Source: Salibacter sp031581065
GTDB taxonomy: Bacteria; Bacteroidota; Bacteroidia; Flavobacteriales_G; Salibacteraceae
Direction of reading: 5' to 3'
Length of the DNA: 20,342 bases
Assembly: GCF_031581065.1 (NCBI RefSeq)
Contig: NZ_JAVLBN010000040.1
Coordinates: 1-20,342, forward strand
Numbering within the stretch: the stretch's first letter is position 1; each line of letters opens with the position of its first letter. A program made the position numbers and the translations under genes. Of the stretch, positions 7,997 through 15,547 are shown piece by piece. The notes below the pieces were generated by a model. That model was not told the DNA's origin and ran no database searches. It saw only the letters and a list, made by a program, of their open reading frames with translations.

Positions 7997-8013
7997 TTCC
8001 GGCCCGGCCGGAA
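7997..8013. promoter_or_regulatory. GC-rich inverted repeat upstream of fabD
   Basis: The eight-base arms TTCCGGCC and GGCCGGAA are separated by a single C. It is the most G+C-rich spot seen in the hldD-fabD gap and lies 32 bases before the fabD ATG. The near-perfect dyad fits an operator for a dimeric regulator, or a stable stem in the fabD leader; no U-tract follows, so it is not a terminator. The protein that might bind it is unknown. Confidence 0.4.
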
Positions 8014-8044
8014 CGAATTGAAAAAAGAAATCAAATATTTAGAT

Positions 8045-8926
8045 ATGAAAGCATACGTATTTCCGGGGCAGGGTGCCCAGTTTTCAGGAATGGGAAAGGA
8101 CATGTACGATGGATCTGACCGTGCAAAAGATCTTTTTAAAAAAGCAGATGAAATTCTCGGTTTCGAGATTTCAAAAGTGATGTTTGAAGGAAGCGCTGAA
8201 GAACTCAAAGAAACAAAAGTTACTCAGCCTGCCATCTTTTTGCATTCTACCATTCTTGCAGAATTGATGCATGATTTCAATCCTGATATGGTTGCAGGTC
8301 ATTCACTGGGTGAGTTTTCAGCATTGGTTGCAAATGGTACACTCAATTTTGAGGATGCACTTAAACTAGTCTCAAAACGTGCTATGGCCATGCAAAAAGC
8401 CTGTGAAGCTGAGCCTTCAACAATGGCTGCAATTCTTGGCCTTGAAGATGAGGTTGTGGAAAAAGTTTGCAACGAAATTGACGGGGTAGTAGTTCCGGCA
8501 AACTACAACTGCCCCGGCCAACTCGTGATTTCTGGAAGTGTTAAGGCAGTTGAAGACGCTTGCGAAAAGCTTAAAGAAGCCGGAGCTAAAAGAGCGATGG
8601 TTTTACCTGTGGGCGGTGCATTTCACTCTCCGTTGATGGAACCTGCTCGTGTTGAACTGGAAAAAGCGATCAACGAAACAACGTTCAACCAACCAAAATG
8701 TCCGGTATATCAAAATGCTGTGGCTAAAGCTGTTTCAAGTCCTGAGGAGATCAAACAAAATCTGATCGATCAACTTACTGCTCCGGTTAAATGGACACAA
8801 AGCGTTAAAGCGATGATGGAAGACGGTGCGAGTGAGTTTACCGAAGTAGGACCGGGGAAAGTACTCCAGGGACTCGTTAAAAAGGTTGACCGCAAAATGC
8901 CGGTTAGCAGCGGCAGCTTTGAATAG
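8045..8926 (+). CDS. fabD: Malonyl-CoA:ACP transacylase
   Basis: FabD loads the malonyl group from malonyl-CoA on acyl carrier protein for each cycle of type II fatty acid synthesis in the cytoplasm. The protein has 293 residues, close to the usual 300-310. It begins with AYVFPGQGAQFSGMG (oxyanion-hole GQGAQ), has the nucleophile Ser87 in GHSLGE and the partner His194 in GAFHSPLM. The ATG at 8045 matches the family start; an upstream TTG at 8018 would add nine residues and is rejected. It stands apart from other fab genes in this window, although a phosphopantetheinyl transferase gene that can activate ACP lies about 3.5 kb downstream. Confidence 0.93.
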   Translation: MKAYVFPGQGAQFSGMGKDMYDGSDRAKDLFKKADEILGFEISKVMFEGSAEELKETKVTQPAIFLHSTILAELMHDFNPDMVAGHSLGEFSALVANGTLNFEDALKLVSKRAMAMQKACEAEPSTMAAILGLEDEVVEKVCNEIDGVVVPANYNCPGQLVISGSVKAVEDACEKLKEAGAKRAMVLPVGGAFHSPLMEPARVELEKAINETTFNQPKCPVYQNAVAKAVSSPEEIKQNLIDQLTAPVKWTQSVKAMMEDGASEFTEVGPGKVLQGLVKKVDRKMPVSSGSFE

Positions 8927-8959
8927 AGAATTATTCGCTTGTTGACATTATGCTCAGAT

Positions 8960-8992
8960 CTCAAATTACGGCTGAACCAAAAAGCCGATTTG
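8960..8992 (+). other. Hairpin between fabD and the aminotransferase gene
   Basis: A stem forms from TCAAAT and CGGCT on the left (two-base bulge) and AGCCG then ATTTGA on the right, with a nine-base loop. It lies 33 bases after the fabD stop. There is no clear U-tract, so it may be a weak terminator, an RNA-processing site or a 3'-end stabiliser. Confidence 0.35.
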
Positions 8993-9030
8993 AAGTTTGA
9001 GTAATTAGGAACGATTGAAATTATTGGATT

Positions 9031-10128
9031 ATGATTGACATACCATCGCACATTGCTAACCTAAAGTCGTATAACCCGGGCAAATCAGTTGAGGACTACC
9101 GGGCCGAGTTTGGTTTTACCAAAACGGCAATTCTCTGGAATAATGAGAATAACCTGGGTGTTTCCAAAAAAGCTCAAAGTCGTGTTAACGAAGCATTGCA
9201 GAGAGTCAACACTTATCCTGATCCACTGAGTACAAAGCTTCGCCAAAAACTGGCAAAACTCAACAATGTCAATATGGAAAATACTGTTGTAGGGAATGGT
9301 TCTGAAGCTATTCTCGACAATATTTTCAAAGCATTTTGTAATAGAGGTGATGAAATGCTTACGAGTGAAGGAACTTTTGTAGCGGTTTATATATGGGCGC
9401 AAAGTAACAATGTACCGGTTGTGAAAACATCCCTTACCGCTAATTTCCAAATCGATCTCGATGAAATCCTAAACAAGATAACGGACAAAACAAAAGTCAT
9501 TTACCTGCCAAATGCCAATAACCCAACAGGTACAATGATCTCAGAGAGTGATCTCAAGCGTTTTTTTGAAAAAGTGCCCAACCATATTTTGGTTGTAGTT
9601 GACGAGGCGTACTTCGAGTACTCAAAGGATTTGCGATCTGATTATCCTGATACATCCGGCTGGGAAAAAGAGAATTTGCTCACGCTGCGTACTTTTTCTA
9701 AAGCTTACGGTTTGGCCGGTGTCCGTTTGGGGTATGCTATCGGTCAGAGCCGAATAATCGATGCCCTCGACAAAGTTCGAAACACATTTGAACCGTCAGA
9801 CCTCACGCAAGCAGCCGGCATTGGAGCTCTCGAAGATGATGAATTCCTCAAAGCTGGAATTGCATTGAACTCCGAGTGGCTGCCAAAATTCAAAAACCTG
9901 ATGAATGAATTGGGCATCAAACAAGCCGATAGTTTCGCCAATTTTATCATGATTGACCTCGAAACGGAGGAACGAGCTGTTGAAGTAAAAGACGAACTTC
10001 TCAAAAAGGGAGTCTTTGTTCGTCACTTGCCTGCTTTTGGTTTGCCGTCTTGTCTTCGTATTAGCACGGGAACAACTGATGAAAACGAGTATTTTGTAGA
10101 AGTATTTAAAGATATTATTTCAAAATAA
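9031..10128 (+). CDS. HisC-like class I/II PLP aminotransferase
   Basis: A protein of 365 residues, length and motif order as in histidinol-phosphate aminotransferase. It shows NNENNLGVS near residue 37 (the substrate-arm motif, usually NENPLGPS), NPTGT at 164-168, DEAYFEY at 191-197, the PLP Schiff-base Lys224 in TFSKAYGLAGVRLGY, and the C-terminal carboxylate-binding Arg in CLRISTG. It is not in a histidine operon, so it could serve as histidinol-phosphate, aromatic or another 2-oxo acid aminotransferase. It probably shares a transcript with the PLP enzyme gene that begins about 10 bases after its stop. The ATG at 9031 is the first in frame and agrees with the family start. Confidence 0.82.
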   Translation: MIDIPSHIANLKSYNPGKSVEDYRAEFGFTKTAILWNNENNLGVSKKAQSRVNEALQRVNTYPDPLSTKLRQKLAKLNNVNMENTVVGNGSEAILDNIFKAFCNRGDEMLTSEGTFVAVYIWAQSNNVPVVKTSLTANFQIDLDEILNKITDKTKVIYLPNANNPTGTMISESDLKRFFEKVPNHILVVVDEAYFEYSKDLRSDYPDTSGWEKENLLTLRTFSKAYGLAGVRLGYAIGQSRIIDALDKVRNTFEPSDLTQAAGIGALEDDEFLKAGIALNSEWLPKFKNLMNELGIKQADSFANFIMIDLETEERAVEVKDELLKKGVFVRHLPAFGLPSCLRISTGTTDENEYFVEVFKDIISK

Positions 10129-10140
10129 CGGAGCTGTTTG

Positions 10141-11058
10141 GTGAAATGGCCACATAAAAAATCATCAATTTCTCAGGTTAAGCTGCCGGGCGGCTTTGAG
10201 TTAGATTTGCTTCGAGATGACGAGCTTCATTCTCAAATTTCAGGAAACAAATGGCGTAAGCTCAAATTCAACGTATTAAAAGCTGAACAAAAAAGATACG
10301 AGCAAATACTAACCTACGGAGGAGCATTCTCAAACCATATTGCCGCTACTGCTGCAGCCGGAAAGGAGTTTGGCTTTAAAACGATTGGAGTGATTCGCGG
10401 AGAGTACGATTCCAACAACCCAACATTAAAATTTGCAGAAAACTGCGAAATGCAGCTCCATTTCGTGTCAAGATCTCACTATCGTGAAAAGGATGCCAAA
10501 TTTTTTCGGTCAGATCTCAGGAAGAAATTTGGCCCGTTTTTCAATATTCCCGAGGGAGGAGCAAACTTTGAAGGAATACAGGGCTGCCAGGAAATATGGA
10601 AGGATATCGAGCGAGAATACGATTATGTTATAGTTCCCTGCGGCACCTGCACGACAATGGCCGGACTCATACTCGGTAATCCAAATCCGGTTAGAACAAA
10701 AGTGGTTGGAATTCCGGTTCTGAATGTGAATGACGGTATGCGATCAGATTTAAACCAAAAACTCTTTCAGGTACTCTACGATTGGGAGTTGGTTGAAGAT
10801 TATAAAGATGATTACTTGCTTTATCCTGACTTCCACCTTGGCGGTTACGCCAAAATAACGCCCGAATTGAAAGGTTTTGTAGAATCTTTTAAGAGTGAAA
10901 ATGCAATTCAACTCGACTATATCTACAACGGAAAAATGATATTTGCTTTGAGTGAGTTGATCGGTGAAAAAATTCCTGAATACTCAAAAGTATTAGCAAT
11001 TCATACCGGTGGCGTTCAGGGAAATGAAGGTTTGCGCTATATGGGGAAGATTCAATAA
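10141..11058 (+). CDS. D-cysteine desulfhydrase / ACC deaminase-family PLP enzyme
   Basis: A protein of about 305 residues of the tryptophan-synthase-beta fold. The PLP lysine is in SGNKWRKLKFN near residue 37. A conserved phosphate-loop region follows in the EGGANFEGIQG and CGTCTTMAGL segments, and the end HTGGVQGNEG contains the typical HTGG motif. Family members deaminate D-cysteine or 1-aminocyclopropane-1-carboxylate; the actual substrate cannot be told. The start is uncertain: TTG at 10138 and GTG at 10141 are adjacent and no ATG fits. GTG is preferred because GGAG at 10130-10133 lies at a suitable distance. The aminotransferase gene ends 12 bases upstream, so the pair is likely one operon. 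Confidence 0.8.
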   Translation: MKWPHKKSSISQVKLPGGFELDLLRDDELHSQISGNKWRKLKFNVLKAEQKRYEQILTYGGAFSNHIAATAAAGKEFGFKTIGVIRGEYDSNNPTLKFAENCEMQLHFVSRSHYREKDAKFFRSDLRKKFGPFFNIPEGGANFEGIQGCQEIWKDIEREYDYVIVPCGTCTTMAGLILGNPNPVRTKVVGIPVLNVNDGMRSDLNQKLFQVLYDWELVEDYKDDYLLYPDFHLGGYAKITPELKGFVESFKSENAIQLDYIYNGKMIFALSELIGEKIPEYSKVLAIHTGGVQGNEGLRYMGKIQ

Positions 11059-11059
11059 A

Positions 11060-11089
11060 AAAGCCCCAACAGAAATCTGCTGAGGCTTT
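11060..11089 (-). terminator. Terminator of ahcY, shared with the convergent plus-strand operon
   Basis: An imperfect 30-base hairpin has outer arms AAAGCC/GGCTTT and inner paired stretches around a two-base loop. On the minus strand, after ahcY, it is followed by a run of seven T, the form of an intrinsic terminator. On the plus strand the following sequence is not T-rich, so termination from that side is less sure. Confidence 0.7.
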
Positions 11090-11110
11090 GAGATCAAAAA
11101 GAATCTAATC

Positions 11111-12409
11111 TTAGTATCTGTAATATTCTGGCTTGTATGGGCCTTCAGGCTTAACACCAATGTATTCTGCCTGATCGCTTGACAATCTATCCAATTCAAC
11201 ACCAATTTTGCTGAGGTGCAATTCAGCAACTTTTTCATCGAGGTGTTTTGGAAGAGTGTAAACCTTGTTTTCGTATTGATCTCCACGTTCCCAAAGTTCT
11301 AATTGTGCAAGCACCTGGTTGGTGAAACTGTTACTCATCACGAATGATGGGTGACCCGTTGCACAACCGAGGTTCACAAGACGGCCTTCAGCCAGTAGGA
11401 TAATATCTTTACCATCTAAGTTGAAGAGATCAACCTGTGGCTTGATCGTATCCTTTTTGGCATTTTCAGTCAACCACGCTACATCGATTTCATTATCAAA
11501 GTGACCGATGTTGCAAACGATTGTTTTGTCTTTCATTTTCTTGAAATATTCTCCTGTGATGATGTCTTTGTTACCTGTAGCCGTAACAACGATATCAGCT
11601 TCGAGAACAGCGTTTTCCATCTTTTTCACTTCAAAGCCGTCCATTGCAGCCTGAAGCGCACAAATAGGATCGATTTCTGTAACGATTACGCGGCATCCTG
11701 CACCTCTTAAACTCGCTGCAGTACCTTTACCAACATCACCGTAACCAGCTACAACCGCTACTTTACCAGCAAGCATTACGTCAGTCGCTCTGCGAATAGC
11801 ATCAACTGCAGATTCTCTACAACCATATTTGTTATCAAACTTCGATTTAGTTACCGAGTCGTTTACGTTAATAGCAGGCATTGGAAGTGTTCCTTTGCGC
11901 TGGCGCTCGTAAAGGCGGTGAACACCTGTAGTGGTTTCTTCAGAAAGACCTTTGATGTCTTTTACTAACTCAGGATATTCATCGAGAACCATGTTGGTGA
12001 GGTCTCCACCGTCATCGAGGATCATGTTGAGTTTTTTACCACCTTCAAATGCATCGAGTGTTTGTTCAATGCACCAGTCAAACTCTTCAGCAGTCATACC
12101 TTTCCATGCAAAAACAGGAACACCTGCTTCAGCGATTGCTGCTGCAGCATGATCTTGAGTTGAAAAAATGTTACATGAAGACCAGGTTACATCTGCTCCT
12201 AATTCAACTAATGTTTCAATCAAAACAGCAGTTTGAATTGTCATGTGAAGACAGCCTGCAATACGAGCACCTTTCAAAGGTTTGTCTGGACCGTACTCTT
12301 CACGGAGCGACATCAATCCTGGCATTTCCGCTTCAGCCAATTCAATTTCTTTTCTTCCCCACGCGGCAAGGGAAATATCTTTTACTTTGTAGTTCAGCGT
12401 TTTTTCCAT
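11111..12409 (-). CDS. ahcY: Adenosylhomocysteinase
   Basis: The enzyme reversibly hydrolyses S-adenosylhomocysteine to adenosine and homocysteine with bound NAD, relieving product inhibition of methyltransferases. At 432 residues it has normal bacterial length. Clear signatures are TWSSCNIFSTQDHAAAAIA, the NVNDSVTKSKFDNKYG active-site segment, the NAD-binding GYGDVGKGTAASLRGAG, NIGHFDNEIDV, and the C-terminal KPEYYRY that reaches the neighbouring subunit's cofactor site. The gene stands alone, divergent from the phosphopantetheinyl transferase gene with 47 bases between the starts, and has its own terminator. No SAH riboswitch is visible in the short leader. It would recycle the by-product of methyltransferases such as Pcm. 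Confidence 0.96.
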   Translation of the reverse strand: MEKTLNYKVKDISLAAWGRKEIELAEAEMPGLMSLREEYGPDKPLKGARIAGCLHMTIQTAVLIETLVELGADVTWSSCNIFSTQDHAAAAIAEAGVPVFAWKGMTAEEFDWCIEQTLDAFEGGKKLNMILDDGGDLTNMVLDEYPELVKDIKGLSEETTTGVHRLYERQRKGTLPMPAINVNDSVTKSKFDNKYGCRESAVDAIRRATDVMLAGKVAVVAGYGDVGKGTAASLRGAGCRVIVTEIDPICALQAAMDGFEVKKMENAVLEADIVVTATGNKDIITGEYFKKMKDKTIVCNIGHFDNEIDVAWLTENAKKDTIKPQVDLFNLDGKDIILLAEGRLVNLGCATGHPSFVMSNSFTNQVLAQLELWERGDQYENKVYTLPKHLDEKVAELHLSKIGVELDRLSSDQAEYIGVKPEGPYKPEYYRY

Positions 12410-12437
12410 AATGAAATGCTGTTGTTTTAAATTTTGG

Positions 12438-12445
12438 CAAAAATA
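12438..12445 (-). promoter_or_regulatory. -7 promoter element of ahcY
   Basis: The minus strand reads TATTTTTG (12445 to 12438), a perfect TAnnTTTG, 28 bases before the ATG at 12409. The -33 TTG is not evident, because that position falls inside the divergent gene's first codons. Confidence 0.4.
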
Positions 12446-12456
12446 AGAACTAATTC

Positions 12457-13083
12457 ATGGGTATCCACTTTTCTCGGGAGATTAAACCGTCAACAGGCTA
12501 TTATGTTGCAGTAGTAAGTGTCAATTTTTCAATTGATTATCTTCTCGAACATGTTGATATGTGCGATGAAGAGCGTGATCGGTTCAAATCTATTACGCAT
12601 GAAAATCGGCAACGAGAATTTTTAGGAACTCGATTTGCGATCAAGCAATTATTAGGGAAACAACCTAATTTACTGCGAGATGGTAATGGGAAACCGCATT
12701 TTCACAGCCTGGCTCTTGAGTTGAGTTTGTCTCATTGTGGTCAGAGCCTGGCGTTGATCATGCATCCGTACCACGATGTTGGAATCGATTTGCAAAAGGT
12801 GAACGAAAAAGTTTTGCTCGTTGGTAAAAAGTTCCTGAATGATGAAGAGCTCGCTACGGTTGGCTCTGACCGTGAAAAAGCAACTCTTTACTGGAGTGCA
12901 AAAGAAGCGTTGTACAAATATTACAGCAGGCGACAACTCAGTTTAAAAAATGATTTGCAAATTGTGGAGAAGGAGGAAGGGCGCTTTATTGGCGTTATTT
13001 CAAAAGAAAGCCATTACGAGGAAGTACCGCTTAATTGGGAGTGGATTGGTAATTTCGCATTAGTTTACACGGTAAAGTCGTAA
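12457..13083 (+). CDS. 4'-phosphopantetheinyl transferase superfamily protein (Sfp/HetI type)
   Basis: It transfers the phosphopantetheine arm of coenzyme A to a serine of a carrier protein, such as fatty-acid ACP or a polyketide/nonribosomal carrier. The 208-residue length is typical of the Sfp group. The motifs appear in order: RDGNGKPHF (74-82), LSLSHCG (90-95), the Mg-binding Asp107 and Asp111 in DVGIDLQ, and WSAKEALYK (146-154) with Glu150 as a metal ligand and Lys149. The GGGPS gene follows after nine bases, so the two form a transcription unit. Two oppositely oriented copies of the repeated word lie inside this gene, 123 bases apart. Confidence 0.88.
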   Translation: MGIHFSREIKPSTGYYVAVVSVNFSIDYLLEHVDMCDEERDRFKSITHENRQREFLGTRFAIKQLLGKQPNLLRDGNGKPHFHSLALELSLSHCGQSLALIMHPYHDVGIDLQKVNEKVLLVGKKFLNDEELATVGSDREKATLYWSAKEALYKYYSRRQLSLKNDLQIVEKEEGRFIGVISKESHYEEVPLNWEWIGNFALVYTVKS

Positions 13084-13092
13084 TATTGCAAC

Positions 13093-13827
13093 ATGAACGT
13101 AACCGAACTCCATAAGATGAAAGAGGCAGGCCATAAAGGACTTGTCGTGCTCATCGATCCCGATAAATGTGGAGATGGTTATTTAGATGAGTTGCTCACT
13201 ATTGCTGCTGTCAACAAACCCACTTTCTTTTTTGTGGGGGGCAGCCTCATGACAACTCAGCGATTGAGAGAAACAGTTCAGTTTCTCAAAAAAAATACTG
13301 ATGTTCCTGTTATTTTATTTCCGGGAAGCGGGAACCAGATCGATGAAAATGCCGATGCTATTTTACTCCTTTCTTTAATCTCTGGCAGAAACCCGGAGTT
13401 GTTGATCGGGGAGCATGTGAAAGCTGCACCGGCTTTGAAAGCGAGCGGACTCGGGATTTGGTCTACCGGTTACATTTTGGTTGATGGTGGTGCTCCAACA
13501 ACGGCTTCTTATATTTCCGGCTCTCAGCCTGTGCCACGCAACAAGCCTGAGATTGCAGCGGTAACTGCAACGGCTGCGGAGATGATTGGCATGCAGTGTA
13601 TTTACCTCGATGCGGGTAGTGGAGCGAAAAATGAGGTTTCGCCAAAAATGATCAAATCGGTTTCAAAATCAGTTGATTTACCCATCATCGTGGGTGGCGG
13701 AATGAAAACTCGCGATCAAGTCGAAGCTGCGTGGAATGCTGGCGCAACACTTGTTGTGGTGGGAAACGCAATTGAAAAAGAGCCGGCACTTCTCGAATCG
13801 CTCAGCGAATCAGGTTCTCAGCTTTGA
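13093..13827 (+). CDS. Geranylgeranylglyceryl-phosphate synthase family protein
   Basis: A TIM-barrel prenyltransferase of 244 residues related to the archaeal enzyme that joins a polyprenyl chain to sn-glycerol-1-phosphate, the first step of ether-lipid synthesis. Visible family features are LIDPDK (20-25), the phosphate and Mg-site segments FPGSGNQI (76-83), YLDAGSGA (171-178) and VGGGMKT (200-206), and a final VVVGNAIEK. Bacteroidota carry this group of GGGPS as a rule; their lipid product in vivo is poorly known. It is co-transcribed with the phosphopantetheinyl transferase. Its last 26 bases overlap the 3' end of the convergent epimerase gene. Confidence 0.88.
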   Translation: MNVTELHKMKEAGHKGLVVLIDPDKCGDGYLDELLTIAAVNKPTFFFVGGSLMTTQRLRETVQFLKKNTDVPVILFPGSGNQIDENADAILLLSLISGRNPELLIGEHVKAAPALKASGLGIWSTGYILVDGGAPTTASYISGSQPVPRNKPEIAAVTATAAEMIGMQCIYLDAGSGAKNEVSPKMIKSVSKSVDLPIIVGGGMKTRDQVEAAWNAGATLVVVGNAIEKEPALLESLSESGSQL

Positions 13828-14809
13828 GCCAGTTTACAGTTTCGGTCAGAGCCTTCTTAAACGGGGTTACTTCGTAGCCGATTTCGTTTTTCGCTTTTGA
13901 TAAATCGGTTCCCCAGTTGTGCATGTACTTTTTAGCAAAACCCGGAGTGATGAGTGGAGGCTTACCTGTTGTTTCGGCAGCGAGTTCCATTCCGCGCGCA
14001 ACTTTTACCATTAGCCTGATAGGTAATTTTATCATCTTGTGCGATTTTCCTTTTTGCTCTGCCAAATAGTTGAAAAATTCCCTGTAGCTGATATTCTCTC
14101 CACCCAAAATGTAATTGTGTCCGCTTTTTCCTTTTTCCTGAGCTGCAATATGGCCGTCCACAACATCATTGATGAAAGCGTAATTTCCTGTAGAGTACCC
14201 ATCACCGGGCATGAAGCGGAATTTCCCCTGCCAGTACTGCATGATGAGTCTGGTAACAGCATTGCTGATAGAGAGTGCTCCTGGACCAAATACACGGGTT
14301 GGACTCACAAATTTGATGTCGAGTCCGCGGTCGATAAATTTTAGGGACTCATTAATTGAGCGCTGCTTGGTGGATTCGTATTCTGTGAAATGGTTTTGGG
14401 GCGAAAACGATTCGTCAATCAGCTTTTCATCTTTTTGAGGGCCAAATGTCCCTGCTGATGAGGTGATCACAATATTTTTAACTTCATTGTGATAAGCTGC
14501 TTCCAACACGTTTGTGGTTCCAATAACGTTGACCTGAAAATAGGTGGCGTTATCTTTTGCCCAGGGCTTTGCAAAAGCCGCCAGGTGATAAATGGCATCG
14601 ACATTTTTCGTGTGTTCTGAAAGAGATTCTCTGTCGAGAATATCACCCGATACGATCTCTATTTTGGGATTAGTCGTTAGATAATCGGGAACTGATGATC
14701 CGGGTCGATTGAGTAATTTTACAAACTCACCGCGCTTTGTCAATTCAGTTGCCAGGTTACCACCCAGGTAGCCTCGTCCACCTGTAATGAAGTTGATTTT
14801 TTCTGTCAT
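13802..14809 (-). CDS. NAD(P)-dependent epimerase/reductase (extended SDR)
   Basis: A protein of 335 residues with the extended short-chain dehydrogenase fold. It shows the nucleotide motif TGGRGYLGG (9-17), DAIYHLAAFA (71-80), VITSSAGTFG with the catalytic Ser near 117, and Tyr144-x3-Lys148 in EYESTK. The PTRVFGPG segment and the short conserved end TETVNWLK match the dihydroflavonol-4-reductase / 3-beta-hydroxysteroid / sugar-epimerase group. The substrate is unknown. It is the last gene of an apparent operon with the CPBP protein (nine bases upstream) and the sensor kinase. A TACTTTTG element at 14836-14829 just before its start could serve as an internal promoter, but a -33 TTG is found only at a short 14-base spacing. 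Confidence 0.8.
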   Translation of the reverse strand: MTEKINFITGGRGYLGGNLATELTKRGEFVKLLNRPGSSVPDYLTTNPKIEIVSGDILDRESLSEHTKNVDAIYHLAAFAKPWAKDNATYFQVNVIGTTNVLEAAYHNEVKNIVITSSAGTFGPQKDEKLIDESFSPQNHFTEYESTKQRSINESLKFIDRGLDIKFVSPTRVFGPGALSISNAVTRLIMQYWQGKFRFMPGDGYSTGNYAFINDVVDGHIAAQEKGKSGHNYILGGENISYREFFNYLAEQKGKSHKMIKLPIRLMVKVARGMELAAETTGKPPLITPGFAKKYMHNWGTDLSKAKNEIGYEVTPFKKALTETVNWLKAENLIR

Positions 14810-14818
14810 CTAAAAATA

Positions 14819-15544
14819 TTACAAGCTGCAAAAGTAAGTGTTCAATAGCCCAAGATAAAAGTGAAAAATGAGCGCGTAGTAAATTGACCCGGTTCTGAAT
14901 GTGAGTAAACCCATATAGATGCCTCCTGCAACAGCTCCCCAGGTCTCGCCCTCAGGCTTCCCGATGTGCATAAGTGCGGTGAGTAACGTTTGAAACATGA
15001 TAGCGCCAAACACGCCCATTTTTTCTTTGAAACCGAATTGGACAAAACCTCTGAAAAAGAATTCCCATCCGATGTAATGAGGTAAGTACGAAATTGCCCA
15101 CAAAACGAACATCCATGCAGATTGTGTCGCTATTTCGAGCGGAAAGTGAGAGCTGTAAAACTCCTGATGATCGGGGTTTTGTGCGCTGTTGTAAACGATA
15201 AAAGGCATGATGATGAAGGTGATGAGTGTAGCCTTTAATCCAACTTTATAATCGCCAATTTTTAATCCGAAATCTGCGAGTTTTTCTTTCAGTACGAGTT
15301 TGATGATCACGACCGGAATCAGGAAAAACAACAAAAGTGATGCTCCGTGATGCCACAGCCATTTATACCATAAAAACCATTCAGAACCATCGTTTAAATG
15401 CTGGAAGTGATCCGTGAAAAATTGATGATCGCCCTCGTAAATTTTTAAGATGAGGAGTATCGTTATCGATATCCACAAAATGGCGTTTCGCTTACTGGTT
15501 TGAAATAGTGGAGCTGTAAAAGTGTTTTCTCTCAGCCATTTCAT
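14819..15544 (-). CDS. CPBP (Abi) family membrane protein, putative glutamic endopeptidase
   Basis: A 241-residue protein with about six hydrophobic helices. The CPBP motifs are present in modified form: GWEFFFRGF at residues 159-167 replaces the usual EExxxRG with Trp-Glu161-x3-Arg165; LMHIGKPEGE carries the motif 2 His193; and FHFYLG carries the late His228. Family members cleave CAAX-type or other membrane substrates, or have lost activity. Here one of the two motif glutamates is missing, so activity is uncertain. It starts only three bases after the stop of the sensor kinase gene, so the two are certainly transcribed together and may be translationally coupled. Confidence 0.72.
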   Translation of the reverse strand: MKWLRENTFTAPLFQTSKRNAILWISITILLILKIYEGDHQFFTDHFQHLNDGSEWFLWYKWLWHHGASLLLFFLIPVVIIKLVLKEKLADFGLKIGDYKVGLKATLITFIIMPFIVYNSAQNPDHQEFYSSHFPLEIATQSAWMFVLWAISYLPHYIGWEFFFRGFVQFGFKEKMGVFGAIMFQTLLTALMHIGKPEGETWGAVAGGIYMGLLTFRTGSIYYALIFHFYLGLLNTYFCSL

Positions 15545-15547
15545 TTG

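Noticed and set aside
8960..8992. Hairpin after fabD as a full intrinsic terminator
   Set aside because: No U-tract follows on either strand, so it is listed only as a hairpin.
9085..9450. A 121-codon open frame on the minus strand
   Set aside because: Shadow of the HisC-like gene; composition and lack of motifs do not support a protein.
9793..9802. CCGTCAGACC as a further copy of the dispersed word
   Set aside because: It differs in the leading GG and in the A before CC; near-matches of this kind are expected by chance.
14819..15544. Abi-family name read as a phage-defence (abortive infection) gene
   Set aside because: CPBP proteins are mainly putative proteases or bacteriocin immunity proteins; no defence partner genes are nearby.
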